From assembly GCA_007693845.1 (NCBI GenBank), contig RECV01000237.1, forward strand, positions 1-34,382: 34,382 nucleotides of DNA. The letters run 5' to 3'. This document shows positions 33,114 through 34,382 of this stretch, piece by piece (position 1 is the first letter of the stretch; every line of letters starts with the position of its first letter). This DNA is from Phycisphaerales bacterium (lineage in GTDB: Bacteria > Planctomycetota > Phycisphaerae > Phycisphaerales > SM1A02). The notes beneath the pieces are model-generated. The model saw nothing but the letters and a program-made list of their open reading frames with translations, did not search any database and was not told the origin of the DNA. The position numbers were made by a program, and so were the translations under genes.

Positions 33114-34292
33114 TCAAAGTCGTTCCCCCACGACCCCCATCGAGCGGCCGGGGACGTCCCGCCGCATGGCCTCCATGTCCTTCGGCCAGTCGCCGAGCAC
33201 CCGGCAACCTGATTCGGTAATGACCACATCATCCTCGATGCGCACGCCACCGAGACCGGGCAGATAGATCCCCGGCTCGACGGTCATCACCATGCCGGCT
33301 TCCAAAACCACATCCGTCTGCAGATTGTTGAAGTACGGCCCCTCGTGCGTATCCATGCCGAGTCCGTGCCCGAGCCCGTGGCCGAACTGCTTACCGTAGC
33401 CGGCCTCCGTGATGAGGTCCCGCGCCACGGCGTCAATCTCCGCGCACGTTCTCCCCGGTCGACAGGCCTCGATTGCTGCCAACTGCGCTTCGAGCACGAT
33501 GGCGTAGATTTCGCGCACCCTTTCGGGCATGTCCCCCACGGCGAAGGTGCGGGTCATGTCTGAGGAATACCCCTCAACCACCGCGCCCCAGTCGATCAAC
33601 AGCGTCCCTTCACCGATCGGCGTGTCGCTGGTCTCGTGATGAATGCGCGAACTGTTCGCGCCGGTGGCGACGATCGGATCAAAGCTGGCCTTCTCCGCGC
33701 CGCGGATCTTCATCTCGTATTCGATGCGCGCGCAGAACTCGCGTTCGGTCATGCCGCGGGTCAATTCGCTAAAGGCCGCTTCAAGCGCTGCCTGCTGAAT
33801 CTGCACGCCGCGCTCGATGCGGGCGACTTCGAGAACATCCTTCCGCATCCGGAACGGCGCGATCAGGCCCGTGGTTTCGACCAGTCGGACGCCATCTAGC
33901 GCCGCCTTCAGTTGCTGATGGCCGAGCAGGGTCATGTATTCCGCCTGTAAGCCGAGTGAACTCACCGCGCGCTCACGGCAGGCCTGGGCGACGGCTTCGG
34001 GCAGCCGATGCCGCGTGCCGATGACGACCTCCGTCTCACCCCCCCGCCACGGATTGAGCTGCTCGTCGTACCGCGGATCGGAAATCAGGACGGCGTCGGA
34101 ACCGGTCAGCAGGAGCAGACAGTCGTGCCCGCTGCAGCCGGTCAGGTAGCGAATATCCTTCGCGTTCTGCACGAGGATCGCATCGGCTTCCACCGAAGCC
34201 AGCGCATCGCGAACGTGACGCAGGCGCTCGGTCCGGGCCTGCCGTTCATCGGGTTGGTGCTCACCGGCCGAACCGGTCGGAGAAGTGCTCAT
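33114..34292 (-). CDS. Xaa-Pro aminopeptidase/prolidase (peptidase M24)
   Basis: A 392-aa metallopeptidase of the pita-bread fold. An N-terminal creatinase-like domain (I-R-Y-L-T-G, L-I-S-D-P-R-Y) precedes the catalytic domain. The metal ligands are visible: L-L-I-D-W-G, S-S-D-M-T-R-T-F, F-G-H-G-L-G-H-G-L-G, T-V-E-P-G-I-Y and G-V-R-I-E-D-D-V. H-H-E-T-S-D holds the conserved substrate-side His. It cleaves N-terminal residues before proline, or X-Pro dipeptides; which, cannot be told. Cytoplasmic. It heads the accB-accC operon. In many bacteria the order is peptidase-efp-accB-accC; efp is missing here. Confidence 0.93.
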   Translation of the reverse strand: MSTSPTGSAGEHQPDERQARTERLRHVRDALASVEADAILVQNAKDIRYLTGCSGHDCLLLLTGSDAVLISDPRYDEQLNPWRGGETEVVIGTRHRLPEAVAQACRERAVSSLGLQAEYMTLLGHQQLKAALDGVRLVETTGLIAPFRMRKDVLEVARIERGVQIQQAALEAAFSELTRGMTEREFCARIEYEMKIRGAEKASFDPIVATGANSSRIHHETSDTPIGEGTLLIDWGAVVEGYSSDMTRTFAVGDMPERVREIYAIVLEAQLAAIEACRPGRTCAEIDAVARDLITEAGYGKQFGHGLGHGLGMDTHEGPYFNNLQTDVVLEAGMVMTVEPGIYLPGLGGVRIEDDVVITESGCRVLGDWPKDMEAMRRDVPGRSMGVVGERL

Positions 34293-34382
34293 ACCGGCGC
34301 GGAGTATACCGCAAGCGCGATCATGTGGCGAACACGCGCGAAACTGGGGGCATCTTCGGACGCGACGGCCGATTCCCAGCCC

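Overview
The window reads as chromosomal DNA of a planctomycete, most likely class Phycisphaerae. The evidence is three secreted proteins ending in paired dockerin-like repeats of the D-x-N-G-D-G-V-V-N-V-F-D-L-L type, a Minf_1886-family protein (a family I recall as largely restricted to Planctomycetes and Verrucomicrobia), a PilT/GspE-like/CvpA-like membrane cassette, and high-GC coding. The taxonomic call is inference from protein style; no rRNA is present. No tRNA, CRISPR array, insertion sequence or phage gene was seen.

Layout. 1-4.2 kb (minus): a large modular secreted dockerin protein with a clear terminator, then an OmpA-family lipoprotein. 4.4-8.4 kb (plus): an HxH amidohydrolase (possibly aminodeoxyfutalosine-deaminase-like) overlapping a 3-methyladenine DNA glycosylase gene, a Minf_1886 protein, and an AI-2E/PerM-family membrane protein with an acidic insert. 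8.6-9.7 kb (plus): a second dockerin protein, convergent with ffh (minus) across a bidirectional terminator. 11.34-11.89 kb: a gene-free stretch holding ten in-phase 20-bp palindromic tandem units. 11.9-15.06 kb (minus): O-methyltransferase, dihydroorotase, a four-helix membrane protein and a SelL/AhpC-TSA_2-like redox protein, the last two translationally coupled. 15.1-15.9 kb (plus): a third dockerin protein.

16.0-24.4 kb is a minus-strand flagellar cluster, in transcription order flgI, flgJ (rod-binding domain only), flgN, flgK, flgL, fliW, csrA, fliC. It supplies the P-ring, rod factor, hook-filament chaperone, both hook-filament junction proteins, the FliW/CsrA regulatory pair and the filament protein. 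The fliC leader has GGA motifs and a hairpin that suit FliW-CsrA control. guaB (minus) follows.

26.4-31.0 kb (plus) is the most unusual part: a PilT-type ATPase with intact motifs, then a membrane-anchored GspE/PilB-like protein whose Walker A lysine, Walker B glutamate and His box are all replaced although its tetracysteine zinc site is kept, then a CvpA-like membrane protein with a large extracytoplasmic domain. This looks like an ATPase/pseudo-ATPase membrane machine and is the best candidate here for an undescribed system. 31.1-34.3 kb (minus) is an Xaa-Pro peptidase-accB-accC operon for fatty-acid synthesis, lacking the efp gene often found in this neighbourhood, with a stem-loop between accB and accC.
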